From contig CP051244.1 of the NCBI GenBank assembly GCA_017795045.1, positions 2,307,021 to 2,352,768 of the forward strand: a DNA stretch of 45,748 nucleotides, read 5' to 3'. This DNA is from Allomuricauda sp. Its GTDB lineage: Bacteria > Bacteroidota > Bacteroidia > Flavobacteriales > Flavobacteriaceae. The notes below the pieces were generated by a model. It saw nothing but the letters and a program-made list of their open reading frames with translations. It was not told where the DNA came from and ran no database searches. The position numbers and the translations under genes were made by a program. Of this stretch, positions 17,640-25,892 are shown piece after piece; position 1 is the first letter of the stretch, and each line of letters opens with the position of its first letter.

Positions 17640-18923
17640 TTATAATCTACCGTTTACCAAATCTTTTTCTATACATCCCTTAACATCGTAGAGTACACCG
17701 TTCTTCTTCATTAATGAATCAAAAGGATAATCCTTGAATTCATTATGCGCCACAGCCAAAACCACTGCGTCATAATCGTTTGCTTTGGTTGTCTTTGAAG
17801 TTTCAAGGTTGTATTCATGCATTACCTCATCAGGAGAGGCCCAAGGGTCACATACATCTACCGTGATTCCATAGCTTTTCAAGTTGGTAACTACGTCCAC
17901 AGCTTTTGTATTTCTGACATCTGGACAGTTTTCCTTGAATGTGATGCCCATTACCAATATTTTTGAACTCTTGATCTTGATGTCGTTTTGGACCATCAAT
18001 TTTATGACCTCGGAAGCAACATATTTTCCCATACCGTCGTTCATGCGACGTCCTGCCAAAATAATTTCCGGGTGGTATCCAAATTGTTGCGCTCTTTGGG
18101 CCAAGTAGTATGGATCCACACCAATACAGTGGCCACCGACCAGTCCGGGTTTAAAAGGCAAAAAGTTCCATTTGGTTGAGGCTGCTGCCAGTACATCATG
18201 GGTGTCTATCTCCATTAGGCTAAAAATCTTTGCCAATTCGTTCACAAACGCGATGTTGATATCCCTCTGTGAGTTTTCAATTACTTTGGCTGCTTCCGCA
18301 ACTTTTATGGTAGGGGCCAAGTGAGTACCTGCAGTGATTACTGAAGCGTATAGGGCATCTACCTTTTTACCAATTTCTGGAGTGGATCCCGAAGTGACCT
18401 TCAATATTTTCTCTACGGTGTGTTCTTTATCCCCTGGGTTTATTCTTTCCGGGGAATACCCAACAAAAAAGTCCTTGTTAAAAGTGAGACCGCTTACTTT
18501 TTCCAATACGGGAACACATTCTTCTTCCGTTACACCGGGATATACGGTTGATTCATAAATTACAGTATCTCCCTTTTTAAGGACCTTTCCTACCGTTTCA
18601 CTAGCTTTGTAAAGTGGGGTAAGTATGGGTCTGTTTGTGCTGTCAACAGGAGTTGGTACTGTGACCACATAGTAATTGCAATCCTTTATATTGTCAACAC
18701 TGGAAGTGCAGAACAGCCCTGTCTCCATGTTGGGAACACTGCTAAGAACGGCCTGCAAGATATCATCTTCCACCTCCAAAGTACTGTCCGTTCCATTTTG
18801 TAGCTCAGTAACACGGGCTTGGTTGATGTCAAATCCGATTACGGGAAATTTGGTTGCAAAAAGTCTGGCTAGTGGTAGTCCCACATAACCCAGTCCAATG
18901 ACTGCTATTTTAGTTGGGTTCAT
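17640..18923 (-). CDS. tviB: UDP-N-acetylglucosamine 6-dehydrogenase (TviB/WbpO-like)
   Basis: The protein has 427 aa, of the UDP-sugar dehydrogenase family. NAD site VIGLGYVGLPLA (aa ~8-19), the long run of TviB-type signatures YESTVYPGVTEEECVPVL, GYSPERINPGDKEHT, AAKVIENSQRDINIA and KWNFLPFKPGLVGG, with the catalytic Cys at about residue 266 (GGHCIGVDP). It closely resembles Salmonella TviB and Pseudomonas WbpO, which oxidise UDP-GlcNAc (or UDP-GalNAc) twice to the uronate. Two genes upstream lies a TviC/WbpP-like epimerase, its natural partner; together they give UDP-GalNAcA, the Vi-antigen precursor. Recognised by comparison from memory; WbpA-type activity is less likely given the motif pattern. 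Confidence 0.88.
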   Translation of the reverse strand: MNPTKIAVIGLGYVGLPLARLFATKFPVIGFDINQARVTELQNGTDSTLEVEDDILQAVLSSVPNMETGLFCTSSVDNIKDCNYYVVTVPTPVDSTNRPILTPLYKASETVGKVLKKGDTVIYESTVYPGVTEEECVPVLEKVSGLTFNKDFFVGYSPERINPGDKEHTVEKILKVTSGSTPEIGKKVDALYASVITAGTHLAPTIKVAEAAKVIENSQRDINIAFVNELAKIFSLMEIDTHDVLAAASTKWNFLPFKPGLVGGHCIGVDPYYLAQRAQQFGYHPEIILAGRRMNDGMGKYVASEVIKLMVQNDIKIKSSKILVMGITFKENCPDVRNTKAVDVVTNLKSYGITVDVCDPWASPDEVMHEYNLETSKTTKANDYDAVVLAVAHNEFKDYPFDSLMKKNGVLYDVKGCIEKDLVNGRL

Positions 18924-18949
18924 TTTTATAGTTTAATAATGGTTGTTTC

Positions 18950-20281
18950 TTATTTGGATTTTCCTATTTGATGGTATTCGATTCCCATTTCTTCCAAAAG
19001 GGTATCATTGTATTGATTACGCCCATCAAATATAACGGGCATGTTCAATTGCTTTTTGATTTCATTAAAATCTGGAGACCTGAATTCTTTCCATTCCGTA
19101 AGTAGAATCATTGCATCAGCACTTTTTAGGGTATTGTATTTGGAATCGAAGTATGTTACGTTCGGGACGTCCTTGAGGTAAAAGTGCTTTGCTTCTTCCA
19201 TGGCCTTAGGGTCATAGGCATGTATGGTGGCGCCTTTTTCCACAAGATGCTTTATAATGTAAATGGATGGGGCCTCCCTCATATCATCGGTTTGAGGCTT
19301 AAAGGCCAATCCCCAAACAGCAAAGGTCTTCCCATTTAGGTCTTCTCCAAAACGATCTACCACTTTTTTGGCGATTACCAATTTTTGGCGATCATTGACA
19401 TCTTCCACGGCACCTATCAACTGAGGCGTGTAACCATGCTCCATTGCCGTTTTCTTCAATGCTTTTACATCTTTTGGAAAGCAAGAGCCGCCATATCCGC
19501 TTCCGGGGTATATAAAACTGTAACCTATTCTTCGATCGGATCCAATCCCGATCCTCACTTTGTTTACATCGGCCCCGACAAGTTCACAGATATTGGCCAC
19601 CTCGTTCATGAAGGATATTTTGGTGGCAAGCATGGCATTGGCCACATATTTGGTCATTTCCGCCGATCTTACATCCATGGTAATGAGACGATCCATACTG
19701 CTCCTAAAAAAAGGTGCATAGAGCCTTCCCATTTTTTTAGTGGCCTCATCATTGTCAGAGCCCACAACCACACGGTCTGGTTTGAGGAAATCGTTTATAG
19801 CATCGCCTTCCTTCAAAAATTCAGGATTGGAAACTACGTCGAACTGAATGTCCACATTCCGCTTCTCCAATTCTTTTTTTATTGCGTTCCGTACTTTATC
19901 TGCAGTACCCACAGGTACGGTTGACTTATCAACTATAATAAGTGGGGATTGCATGTGTTGACCTATCTGCTCCGCGACCTTGAGAACATATTGTAGGTCT
20001 GCAGACCCGTCTTCCCCCATTGGTGTGCCCACTGCTATAAAGGCAATATCGCAATCTTGAATGTGTTTAGAGAGGTCAGTACTGAAATGTAAGGTGTTGT
20101 TCTGGATGTTTCTGGCCACCATGGGCTCCAATCCAGGTTCATAAATGGGAATCATCCCTTTTTTAAGGGATTCTATTTTCTTTTGGTCAATGTCAATGCA
20201 GGTGACATTATTTCCCATTTCTGCAAAACAAGTACCACTTACCAAACCTACATAACCAGTACCTATAACAAGTAAATTCAT
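18950..20281 (-). CDS. ugd: UDP-glucose 6-dehydrogenase
   Basis: The protein has 443 aa. NAD-binding GTGYVGL (aa 7-13), the Glu/Lys-rich EFLKEGDAINDFL active-site segment (~155-165), and the catalytic Cys267 in GSGYGGSCFPKDV mark the single-domain-type bacterial Ugd/TuaD. It oxidises UDP-glucose with two NAD+ to UDP-glucuronate in the cytosol. The product is the direct substrate of the UDP-glucuronate 4-epimerase-like enzyme encoded two genes upstream. It is 26 bp before the TviB-like gene. Confidence 0.93.
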   Translation of the reverse strand: MNLLVIGTGYVGLVSGTCFAEMGNNVTCIDIDQKKIESLKKGMIPIYEPGLEPMVARNIQNNTLHFSTDLSKHIQDCDIAFIAVGTPMGEDGSADLQYVLKVAEQIGQHMQSPLIIVDKSTVPVGTADKVRNAIKKELEKRNVDIQFDVVSNPEFLKEGDAINDFLKPDRVVVGSDNDEATKKMGRLYAPFFRSSMDRLITMDVRSAEMTKYVANAMLATKISFMNEVANICELVGADVNKVRIGIGSDRRIGYSFIYPGSGYGGSCFPKDVKALKKTAMEHGYTPQLIGAVEDVNDRQKLVIAKKVVDRFGEDLNGKTFAVWGLAFKPQTDDMREAPSIYIIKHLVEKGATIHAYDPKAMEEAKHFYLKDVPNVTYFDSKYNTLKSADAMILLTEWKEFRSPDFNEIKKQLNMPVIFDGRNQYNDTLLEEMGIEYHQIGKSK

Positions 20282-20354
20282 TTAATTGAGAATAATTCGT
20301 CAGGATTAATTTTGGATGAAAAGTTTACTATATATAATCGTTGAATTGTTCGTT

Positions 20355-21353
20355 TTATTGCAAGTTGCCCCAATACCAATCCACAGCTTCCTTTAATCCG
20401 CTCTCGATATTGAATTTTGGGTCATACCCCAATAGTTTCTTTGCTTTTTCAATCGATGCCAAGGAATGTGGTACATCACCTTTTCTTTCTGGACCATATA
20501 CAATGTTCACATTGGTTATTTCCGCATCGTATTTTCCAAGATTTTCCTTTAGAAGTTCCACAAGCTCATTTAATGATGTGCGCTCTCCAAAGGCCACGTT
20601 GTATACCGTATTGACGGCATCGGGATTGGGACTTAGAATTGACCTGACATTCATTTCAATGACGTTGTCAATATAGGTGAAGTCCCTTGAGAAGCTACCA
20701 TCGCCATTAATGGTAGGGGATTCATGTTTCATGAGTTGCATCACAAACTTTGGAATAACAGCGGCATACGCTCCGTTGGGGTCTTGTTTTCTTCCGAATA
20801 CATTAAAGTATCGAAGTCCAATGGTTTCCATTCCATAAGTTTTTGCAAAAACATCTGCATACAGTTCATTGACATATTTGGTAATGGCATATGGGGACAA
20901 AGGCCTTCCAATAATGTCCTCTACCTTGGGCATATTCTTGGAGTCTCCGTAAGTAGAACTACTGGCAGCATATACAAAGCGTTTGATTTTTGCTTCTTTA
21001 GCGGCGATGAGCATGTTTAAAAAGCCACTTACGTTGACTTCGTTACTGGTGTAGGGATCGTTGATGGACCTAGGGACCGAACCAAGTGCAGCTTGGTGCA
21101 ATACATAATCCATCCCTGAACATGCTTTTTTACAATCTTCCGCATTTCTAATATCTCCTTCAATGAGCGTAAAGTTTGGATTGGAAAGAAAGGGTTCAAT
21201 ATTCTCTCTTTTTCCGGTTGCGAAATTGTCCAAGCATCTAACCGTATTGCCGTTTTTCAAGAGGGCTTCACATAGATTGGAGCCTATAAAGCCAGCCCCT
21301 CCTGTTACTAAAATTTTATGGTCAGGACTAAGCTTTAGGTGTGTAATATCCAT
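20355..21353 (-). CDS. tviC: UDP-GlcNAc(A) 4-epimerase, TviC/WbpP-like SDR
   Basis: The protein has 332 aa, of the extended SDR family. GGAGFIG at residues 18-24, the catalytic YxxxK at Y155-A-I-T-K159, SSSTYGDS, and the WbpP/TviC hallmarks HQAALGSVPRSINDP and RYFNVFGRKQDPNGAYAAVI with DFTYIDNV. WbpP and TviC interconvert UDP-GlcNAc/UDP-GalNAc and their uronates; next to a TviB-like dehydrogenase this predicts UDP-GalNAcA. The gene is 73 bp upstream of ugd and 142 bp downstream of the capI-like gene. In that 142-bp gap a near-match -7 box (GATTTTTG on the minus strand, 21378-21385) might be an internal promoter. Confidence 0.87.
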   Translation of the reverse strand: MDITHLKLSPDHKILVTGGAGFIGSNLCEALLKNGNTVRCLDNFATGKRENIEPFLSNPNFTLIEGDIRNAEDCKKACSGMDYVLHQAALGSVPRSINDPYTSNEVNVSGFLNMLIAAKEAKIKRFVYAASSSTYGDSKNMPKVEDIIGRPLSPYAITKYVNELYADVFAKTYGMETIGLRYFNVFGRKQDPNGAYAAVIPKFVMQLMKHESPTINGDGSFSRDFTYIDNVIEMNVRSILSPNPDAVNTVYNVAFGERTSLNELVELLKENLGKYDAEITNVNIVYGPERKGDVPHSLASIEKAKKLLGYDPKFNIESGLKEAVDWYWGNLQ

Positions 21354-21495
21354 TAAAAAGTAGTTTCAAGTTCAGTGCAAAAATCAGTAAAAGAAATTAA
21401 AACAGGATAGTTTTACTACCAATGTTGATTAAAACCGATAAAAGGTAATGTTCTTCATAGTTTGGGATTTGCATGGACTCAAACCAAAAGAAGGG

Positions 21496-22527
21496 CTATA
21501 CTTTTTCCCCATAGAAATCTTTATACCACTCTATGAAGTTGGCCACACCTTCTTCAACAGGAGTGTTGGGACTATAATCGTAGTCTTTCACCAAATCTTG
21601 GACATCTGCCCATGTTTTGGGAACATCCCCGTCTTGCATGGGCAAAAGTTCTTTTTTGGAGGTGACTCCCAAGTTCTGTTCTATTGCGCCGATGAAGTCC
21701 ATTAATTTCACGGACTTGTTGTTCCCTATGTTGTACACCTTATAAAGACCCTCATCGTTATGTCTTTTGGCAACATCGGCCTCGATGATACGTACAATTC
21801 CTTCCACAATATCATCTATGTAGGTGAAATCCCTTTCCATACTACCGTGGTTGAACACTTTGATGGGCTTTCCTTTTAAAATGGCACTGGTGAAGAGAAA
21901 CATAGCCATATCTGGTCTGCCCCAAGGACCATATACCGTGAAAAAACGTAAACCCGTGGTTGGGAATTGATACAAATGGCTATAAGTGTGCGCCATTAAT
22001 TCGTTGCTCTTTTTTGTGGCTGCATACAAGCTAATAGGATGGTCCACATTATCGGATGTCTTAAAGGGAACACTTTTATTGGCTCCGTAAACACTGGAAC
22101 TACTGGCATAGACCAAATGCTTTACCCCATATTTCTTGGAACACTCTAGAATATTGAGAAAACCAACAATGTTACTATCAATATAAGCCTCTGGATTCTC
22201 CAGGCTATATCTTACACCTGCTTGGGCAGCTAGGTTACATACCACGTCAAACTTTTCCATGGAAAACAGGTTGGGCAGGTTTTCCCTATCGGTAAGATCC
22301 AGTTTTACGAATGAGAAATCTGGGAACAAGGTACTTGTTGTGGTTCCGGTTTCCAGTTCGTTGAGGTCGGCCACAATACCAAGCTCCTTTAGACGGGCCA
22401 ATTTTAGGTTGACGTCGTAATAGTCGTTTATATTGTCGATACCAACTACTGAATGTCCCCTTTCAAGTAGACTTTTGGCAGTATGGAACCCTATAAAACC
22501 GGCTGCTCCGGTAACCAGTATTTTCAT
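21496..22527 (-). CDS. UDP-glucuronate 4-epimerase (CapI-like SDR)
   Basis: The start is placed at the ATG at 22525-22527 (MKILVTGAAGFIGFH, 343 aa); a longer frame to 22548 would run through the -7 box at 22546-22553. SDR signatures: GAAGFIG, the CapI-type DNINDYYDVNLKLARL, NLAAQAGVRYSLENP, SSSSVYG, YAATKKSNE (YxxxK), and RFFTVYGPWGRPDMA. These are the marks of UDP-glucuronate 4-epimerases, which make UDP-galacturonate from the product of Ugd. It is the first gene of the 15.6-kb minus-strand operon, which argues that galacturonate is a core component. Confidence 0.88.
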   Translation of the reverse strand: MKILVTGAAGFIGFHTAKSLLERGHSVVGIDNINDYYDVNLKLARLKELGIVADLNELETGTTTSTLFPDFSFVKLDLTDRENLPNLFSMEKFDVVCNLAAQAGVRYSLENPEAYIDSNIVGFLNILECSKKYGVKHLVYASSSSVYGANKSVPFKTSDNVDHPISLYAATKKSNELMAHTYSHLYQFPTTGLRFFTVYGPWGRPDMAMFLFTSAILKGKPIKVFNHGSMERDFTYIDDIVEGIVRIIEADVAKRHNDEGLYKVYNIGNNKSVKLMDFIGAIEQNLGVTSKKELLPMQDGDVPKTWADVQDLVKDYDYSPNTPVEEGVANFIEWYKDFYGEKV

Positions 22528-22545
22528 GTGTGTTTTTTTGAAGCA

Positions 22546-22553
22546 CAAATATA
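22546..22553 (-). promoter_or_regulatory. Bacteroidota-type -7 promoter box for the minus-strand polysaccharide operon
   Basis: The minus strand reads TATATTTG, an exact match to the TAnnTTTG -7 consensus, 18 nt upstream of the capI-like ATG. A -33 TTTG is not obvious, so the promoter may need an activator. Confidence 0.6.
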
Positions 22554-22735
22554 ACCTTCATTATAATAAAGGACAGAAGCCCGCTTAAGTATTTCACTTG
22601 ATTTCCCTTCAGTTGTTAAAGAAACAGGTAGTTGGTCGAAAAAACCCCCTTTTTTTGTTAAAAAAGTCGACGAAGCGATCCATTTCATGGTTGAATGGCG
22701 TATAACTACTTTGTATAGAAAAATAAATAAAATAG

Positions 22736-22774
22736 TGCATTTCATCGAAAAAACAATGCATTTCAACTAAAAAA
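22736..22774. repeat. Direct repeats phased at 21 bp in the divergent promoter region
   Basis: Two 18-bp near-identical copies, TGCATTTCATCGAAAAAA (22736-22753) and TGCATTTCAACTAAAAAA (22757-22774), start 21 bp apart, that is two helical turns, so both face the same side of the DNA. A third CATTTCA lies at 22681-22687. The position between the polysaccharide operon and the pectate lyase gene suggests a regulator binding site; the regulator is unknown. Confidence 0.45.
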
Positions 22775-22815
22775 GTTTTTTAGTAATTAATTTTACAACC
22801 CTAAGTCAAAAACCC

Positions 22816-24330
22816 ATGATTAGAAGATTTTATTTCCCACTTACTATGTTTTTTCTATTTGTTTTACTGATGTTGAATTCTTGCGCTAAGGATTCGGATT
22901 TATTTTATCAATCCGTTCAAGATGAAATCAGTGAAAACATAGATGAAAATAACGACGACGACGACAGCGATGATGATGATGATGACACAACATCAGAGAA
23001 TCCTGATGATGATACTACTGATGGCGAAGGTGGTGATTCCGACGGAGAAATCCCGATAGATGACACTGTTTCTTCCAATTTGAAAGCTTTTCCCACTGCT
23101 GAAGGTTTTGCGAAAAATGTGACTGGAGGTAGGGGAGGAACCGTTTATACCGTTACCAATCTGAACAAAAGTGGACCAGGTTCCTTTGTTGAGGCTCTTC
23201 AAGCTTCAGGTCCTAGAATCATAGTTTTTGCCGTTGGAGGTACCATAGAGTTGGACTATGAAGATCAAGTGTTTGTTAGGAACGGGGATTTGACCATTGC
23301 TGGACAAACTGCACCTGTAAATAGTGGAGGTATTACCATAAAGGGATCCATAAGGTTTAATTATACCGATAATATCATACTTAGAAATATTCGTTTTAGA
23401 CTAGGGGATGATGGTTGGAAAGATGCCTCAGGGAACATTGTAGGGTCAAAGCCGTCAGGGATTGCTTATGATGGGCTGGAGCTTTTGAACGTTTCCAACA
23501 TGATTATAGATCATTGTTCTGTTTCTTGGAGTGTTGATGAGAACTTTTCCGTGGTCGATTCGCAAAATATAACCATTCAGAATTGTATTATATCTGAAGC
23601 TTTGGGTCAATCTGTACACTATGAGAGTAGTTCCCATTCCATGGGTGTTTTGATCAACAGGTCCCAGGATGTTACCTTTTATAATAACTATGTGGCCCAC
23701 AATTCTGAGAGAAACATTAGGGCGGCCAGATCCACCTTTGAACTTATCAACAACGTATTCTATGATTTTAGAGGTGCTGGAGGGTTTAGTTCCGGACAAT
23801 CTTGGACGGCCATTGGAAATCATTGGAAAAAAGGAGTTACCGATATCGGTTCTGCCAATATTACCAGCTATATAAATGATTCTGGACAAGGACATTCAGG
23901 TAGTATTTACCAATCAGACAATACAAACGACTTTAGCGTTCCATTTTTGGCACCCAATTGGGAATCTTACATTGTTGGATCGCCTCCAGTGGATTCAGGC
24001 ATTATTCCTAGACCAGTGAATCAGGCCATAGATTATGTATTGGCCAACGCCGGGGCTAGATATCCCTATTTTGATACCTTGGACCAAAGGGTCATCCAGG
24101 ATTATTACAGTCTATCCGGTAAAATTGTCGACTCCCCCGAGATGGCTGGAGGATATCCTTCGCTCAATAATGGTACCTCCAAAACAGATAGTGATGGGGA
24201 TGGTATGCCCGATGAGTGGGAAATGGCCATGGGACTTAATCCGCAAGTTGCCGATGACAGTGGTGACATGGATAATGATGGTTACACCAACATTGAAGAG
24301 TACATCAACTTGGTTGACAGTGGGTTATAG
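22816..24330 (+). CDS. Lipoprotein pectate lyase-like enzyme (PL1) with acidic linker and calcium loops
   Basis: The protein has 504 aa. A lipoprotein signal ends LMLNSC (acyl site C23). Residues 37-82 are a very acidic Asp/Glu/Ser linker. Residues ~90-440 form a right-handed beta-helix of the polysaccharide lyase 1 type: AEGFAKNVTGGRGG at the start, LTIAGQTAP, DGLELLNVSNMIIDHCSVSWSVDENF (residues 219-244, in parts), HSMGVLI, and YVAHNSERN with R299 as the likely catalytic arginine. The end (458-495) has two Asp-rich loops, DSDGDGMPDEWE and DMDNDGYTNIEE, of calcium-binding TSP3/dockerin type. PL1 enzymes cleave galacturonans by beta-elimination. Anchored at the cell surface or facing the periplasm, it is divergent from genes predicted to make galacturonate-type sugars, so it may cut the cell's own polymer. 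A dietary pectin enzyme is the alternative, but there is no SusCD pair here. Confidence 0.85.
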   Translation: MIRRFYFPLTMFFLFVLLMLNSCAKDSDLFYQSVQDEISENIDENNDDDDSDDDDDDTTSENPDDDTTDGEGGDSDGEIPIDDTVSSNLKAFPTAEGFAKNVTGGRGGTVYTVTNLNKSGPGSFVEALQASGPRIIVFAVGGTIELDYEDQVFVRNGDLTIAGQTAPVNSGGITIKGSIRFNYTDNIILRNIRFRLGDDGWKDASGNIVGSKPSGIAYDGLELLNVSNMIIDHCSVSWSVDENFSVVDSQNITIQNCIISEALGQSVHYESSSHSMGVLINRSQDVTFYNNYVAHNSERNIRAARSTFELINNVFYDFRGAGGFSSGQSWTAIGNHWKKGVTDIGSANITSYINDSGQGHSGSIYQSDNTNDFSVPFLAPNWESYIVGSPPVDSGIIPRPVNQAIDYVLANAGARYPYFDTLDQRVIQDYYSLSGKIVDSPEMAGGYPSLNNGTSKTDSDGDGMPDEWEMAMGLNPQVADDSGDMDNDGYTNIEEYINLVDSGL

Positions 24331-24360
24331 AATTTGAAATGTAATACCTGCACCATATAA

Positions 24361-24395
24361 TTGAACCCGGAATTTTCCGGGTTCAATGCTTTTTA
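24361..24395 (+). terminator. Intrinsic terminator after the pectate lyase gene
   Basis: A 12-bp perfect stem (TTGAACCCGGAA / TTCCGGGTTCAA) with a minimal TT centre, followed by TGCTTTTTAT. It separates the lyase from the MBOAT gene, which has its own promoter. Confidence 0.88.
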
Positions 24396-24448
24396 TCCTT
24401 TTAAAAGGGAAAACATCTAAAAATAGGTTGATATTCTTGTCAAGAAAC

Positions 24449-24456
24449 TATTTTTG
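24449..24456 (+). promoter_or_regulatory. Bacteroidota-type -7 promoter box for the MBOAT gene
   Basis: TATTTTTG matches TAnnTTTG exactly, with TTG at 24428-24430 and an 18-bp spacer as a -33 candidate. The MBOAT ATG begins 26 nt downstream at 24483. Confidence 0.6.
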
Positions 24457-24482
24457 GCAGATGTAAAATTCTTTCGACTAAG

Positions 24483-25886
24483 ATGCTGTTCAACTCCCTT
24501 GCATTTTTATTGTTTTTTCCAATCGTCTTTATTCTATACTGGTCAATTCCCAGAAAACAGGTTAAAGTACAGAACTTGGTGCTCTTGGTAGCCAGCTATG
24601 TGTTTTATGGCTGGTGGGACTGGAGATTTCTTTCCTTAATAGCATTCTCCACCTTTGTGGATTTCTTTTTGGGTATCGCCATAGCCAAAAGTGAAGGCAG
24701 AAAGAGCCGTTCGTATTTAATGATCAGCATTTTTGTGAACTTGGGGTTATTGTGCGTATTTAAATATTTCAACTTTTTTATAGACTCTTTTTTGGCAATT
24801 GGGGAAACGATCGGATATGTTCCGGGAATCACCACATTGAATATTATCCTTCCCGTAGGTATTTCTTTCTATACGTTCCAGACCATGTCCTATTCCATAG
24901 ACATCTATCGGAAGGAAATTGAGCCTACCAAGGATTTTGTGGCTTTCGCCAGCTTTGTGGCATTGTTCCCGCAACTGGTGGCAGGACCCATTGAAAGGGC
25001 TTCAAACCTTATCCCCCAATTGGTGGGCAAAAGACAATGGAGCCATAAAAGGTTCCGGGACGGTCTTTTTCAAATAGTGGTCGGTTTCTTTAGAAAGGTA
25101 GTGGTGGCCGATTCCATTGGGTCTTTGATAGATGGTATCTACAATGCCCCGGAATTGCATAATTCCTCTAGTATTCTTATGGCCGTGGTGCTGTATTCGT
25201 TTCAGATATATTTTGATTTTAGTGGGTATTCGGATATTGCCATAGGAACGGCAAAATTGTTGGGGTTTGAATTCAAACCTAATTTTAATCTACCCTATTT
25301 TTCTTCGTCCATTACCGAGTTCTGGAGAAGATGGCATATCTCTTTGTCTTCTTGGCTCAGGGATTATTTATATATACCGTTGGGAGGAAACAGGAAAGGA
25401 CTTGTTAAGCAATATCGCAACCTTTTCATAACGATGTTTTTGGGAGGGCTATGGCATGGCAGCTCATGGAACTTTGTGGTTTGGGGCTCATTGCATGGGA
25501 TACTTTTGGCATTGGAAAAACGCTTTAATTTGATACCCAATAGATACCGCCTATTCAATAACATCGCAGTTTTTTTGGTGGTTTCCTTTATTTGGATATT
25601 CTTTAGGTCATTGAGTTTTGAGGATACCGGGATCATAATGCACAAACTGTTCAGTTCGGATTATGGCAAACCTTTTATAGGCAATCTGAGCATTTTTGGA
25701 ACAGTAGTATATGGTTTGCTTTTGGCGCTTATTTTTGATACGTTTCTGTTTGTACGAAAGGTACGATTGGAGGAATTTGGCTCAAGGATGAAACCCTGGT
25801 GGTATGTGGCCTTTCTGACCTTCACCATCATCAATATCATTCTGTTCTATTCAGATGCAAACAATTTCATTTATTTTCAATTCTAA
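24483..25886 (+). CDS. MBOAT O-acyltransferase (AlgI-like)
   Basis: The protein has 467 aa with about 10-12 membrane segments. Family motifs: PVGISFYTFQTMSYSIDIYR (residues 125-142), FPQLVAGPIERA, DFSGYSDIAIG, WRRWHISLSSWLRDYLYIPLGG (W281-G302, in parts) and the catalytic-histidine segment GGLWHGSSWNFVVWG (H325). AlgI/DltB/PatA-type enzymes pass an acyl group, usually acetyl, across the inner membrane for O-acylation of exported polysaccharide in the periplasm. The gene is 6 bp before the SGNH-like gene, the usual AlgI-AlgJ/X-style pairing. In this locus it predicts an O-acetylated polymer. Confidence 0.93.
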   Translation: MLFNSLAFLLFFPIVFILYWSIPRKQVKVQNLVLLVASYVFYGWWDWRFLSLIAFSTFVDFFLGIAIAKSEGRKSRSYLMISIFVNLGLLCVFKYFNFFIDSFLAIGETIGYVPGITTLNIILPVGISFYTFQTMSYSIDIYRKEIEPTKDFVAFASFVALFPQLVAGPIERASNLIPQLVGKRQWSHKRFRDGLFQIVVGFFRKVVVADSIGSLIDGIYNAPELHNSSSILMAVVLYSFQIYFDFSGYSDIAIGTAKLLGFEFKPNFNLPYFSSSITEFWRRWHISLSSWLRDYLYIPLGGNRKGLVKQYRNLFITMFLGGLWHGSSWNFVVWGSLHGILLALEKRFNLIPNRYRLFNNIAVFLVVSFIWIFFRSLSFEDTGIIMHKLFSSDYGKPFIGNLSIFGTVVYGLLLALIFDTFLFVRKVRLEEFGSRMKPWWYVAFLTFTIINIILFYSDANNFIYFQF

Positions 25887-25892
25887 CATAAA

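Noticed and set aside
22960..23060. GAT-rich repeats suggesting a microsatellite or CRISPR-like array.
   Set aside because: They encode the acidic linker of the lyase in frame; no spacer structure exists.
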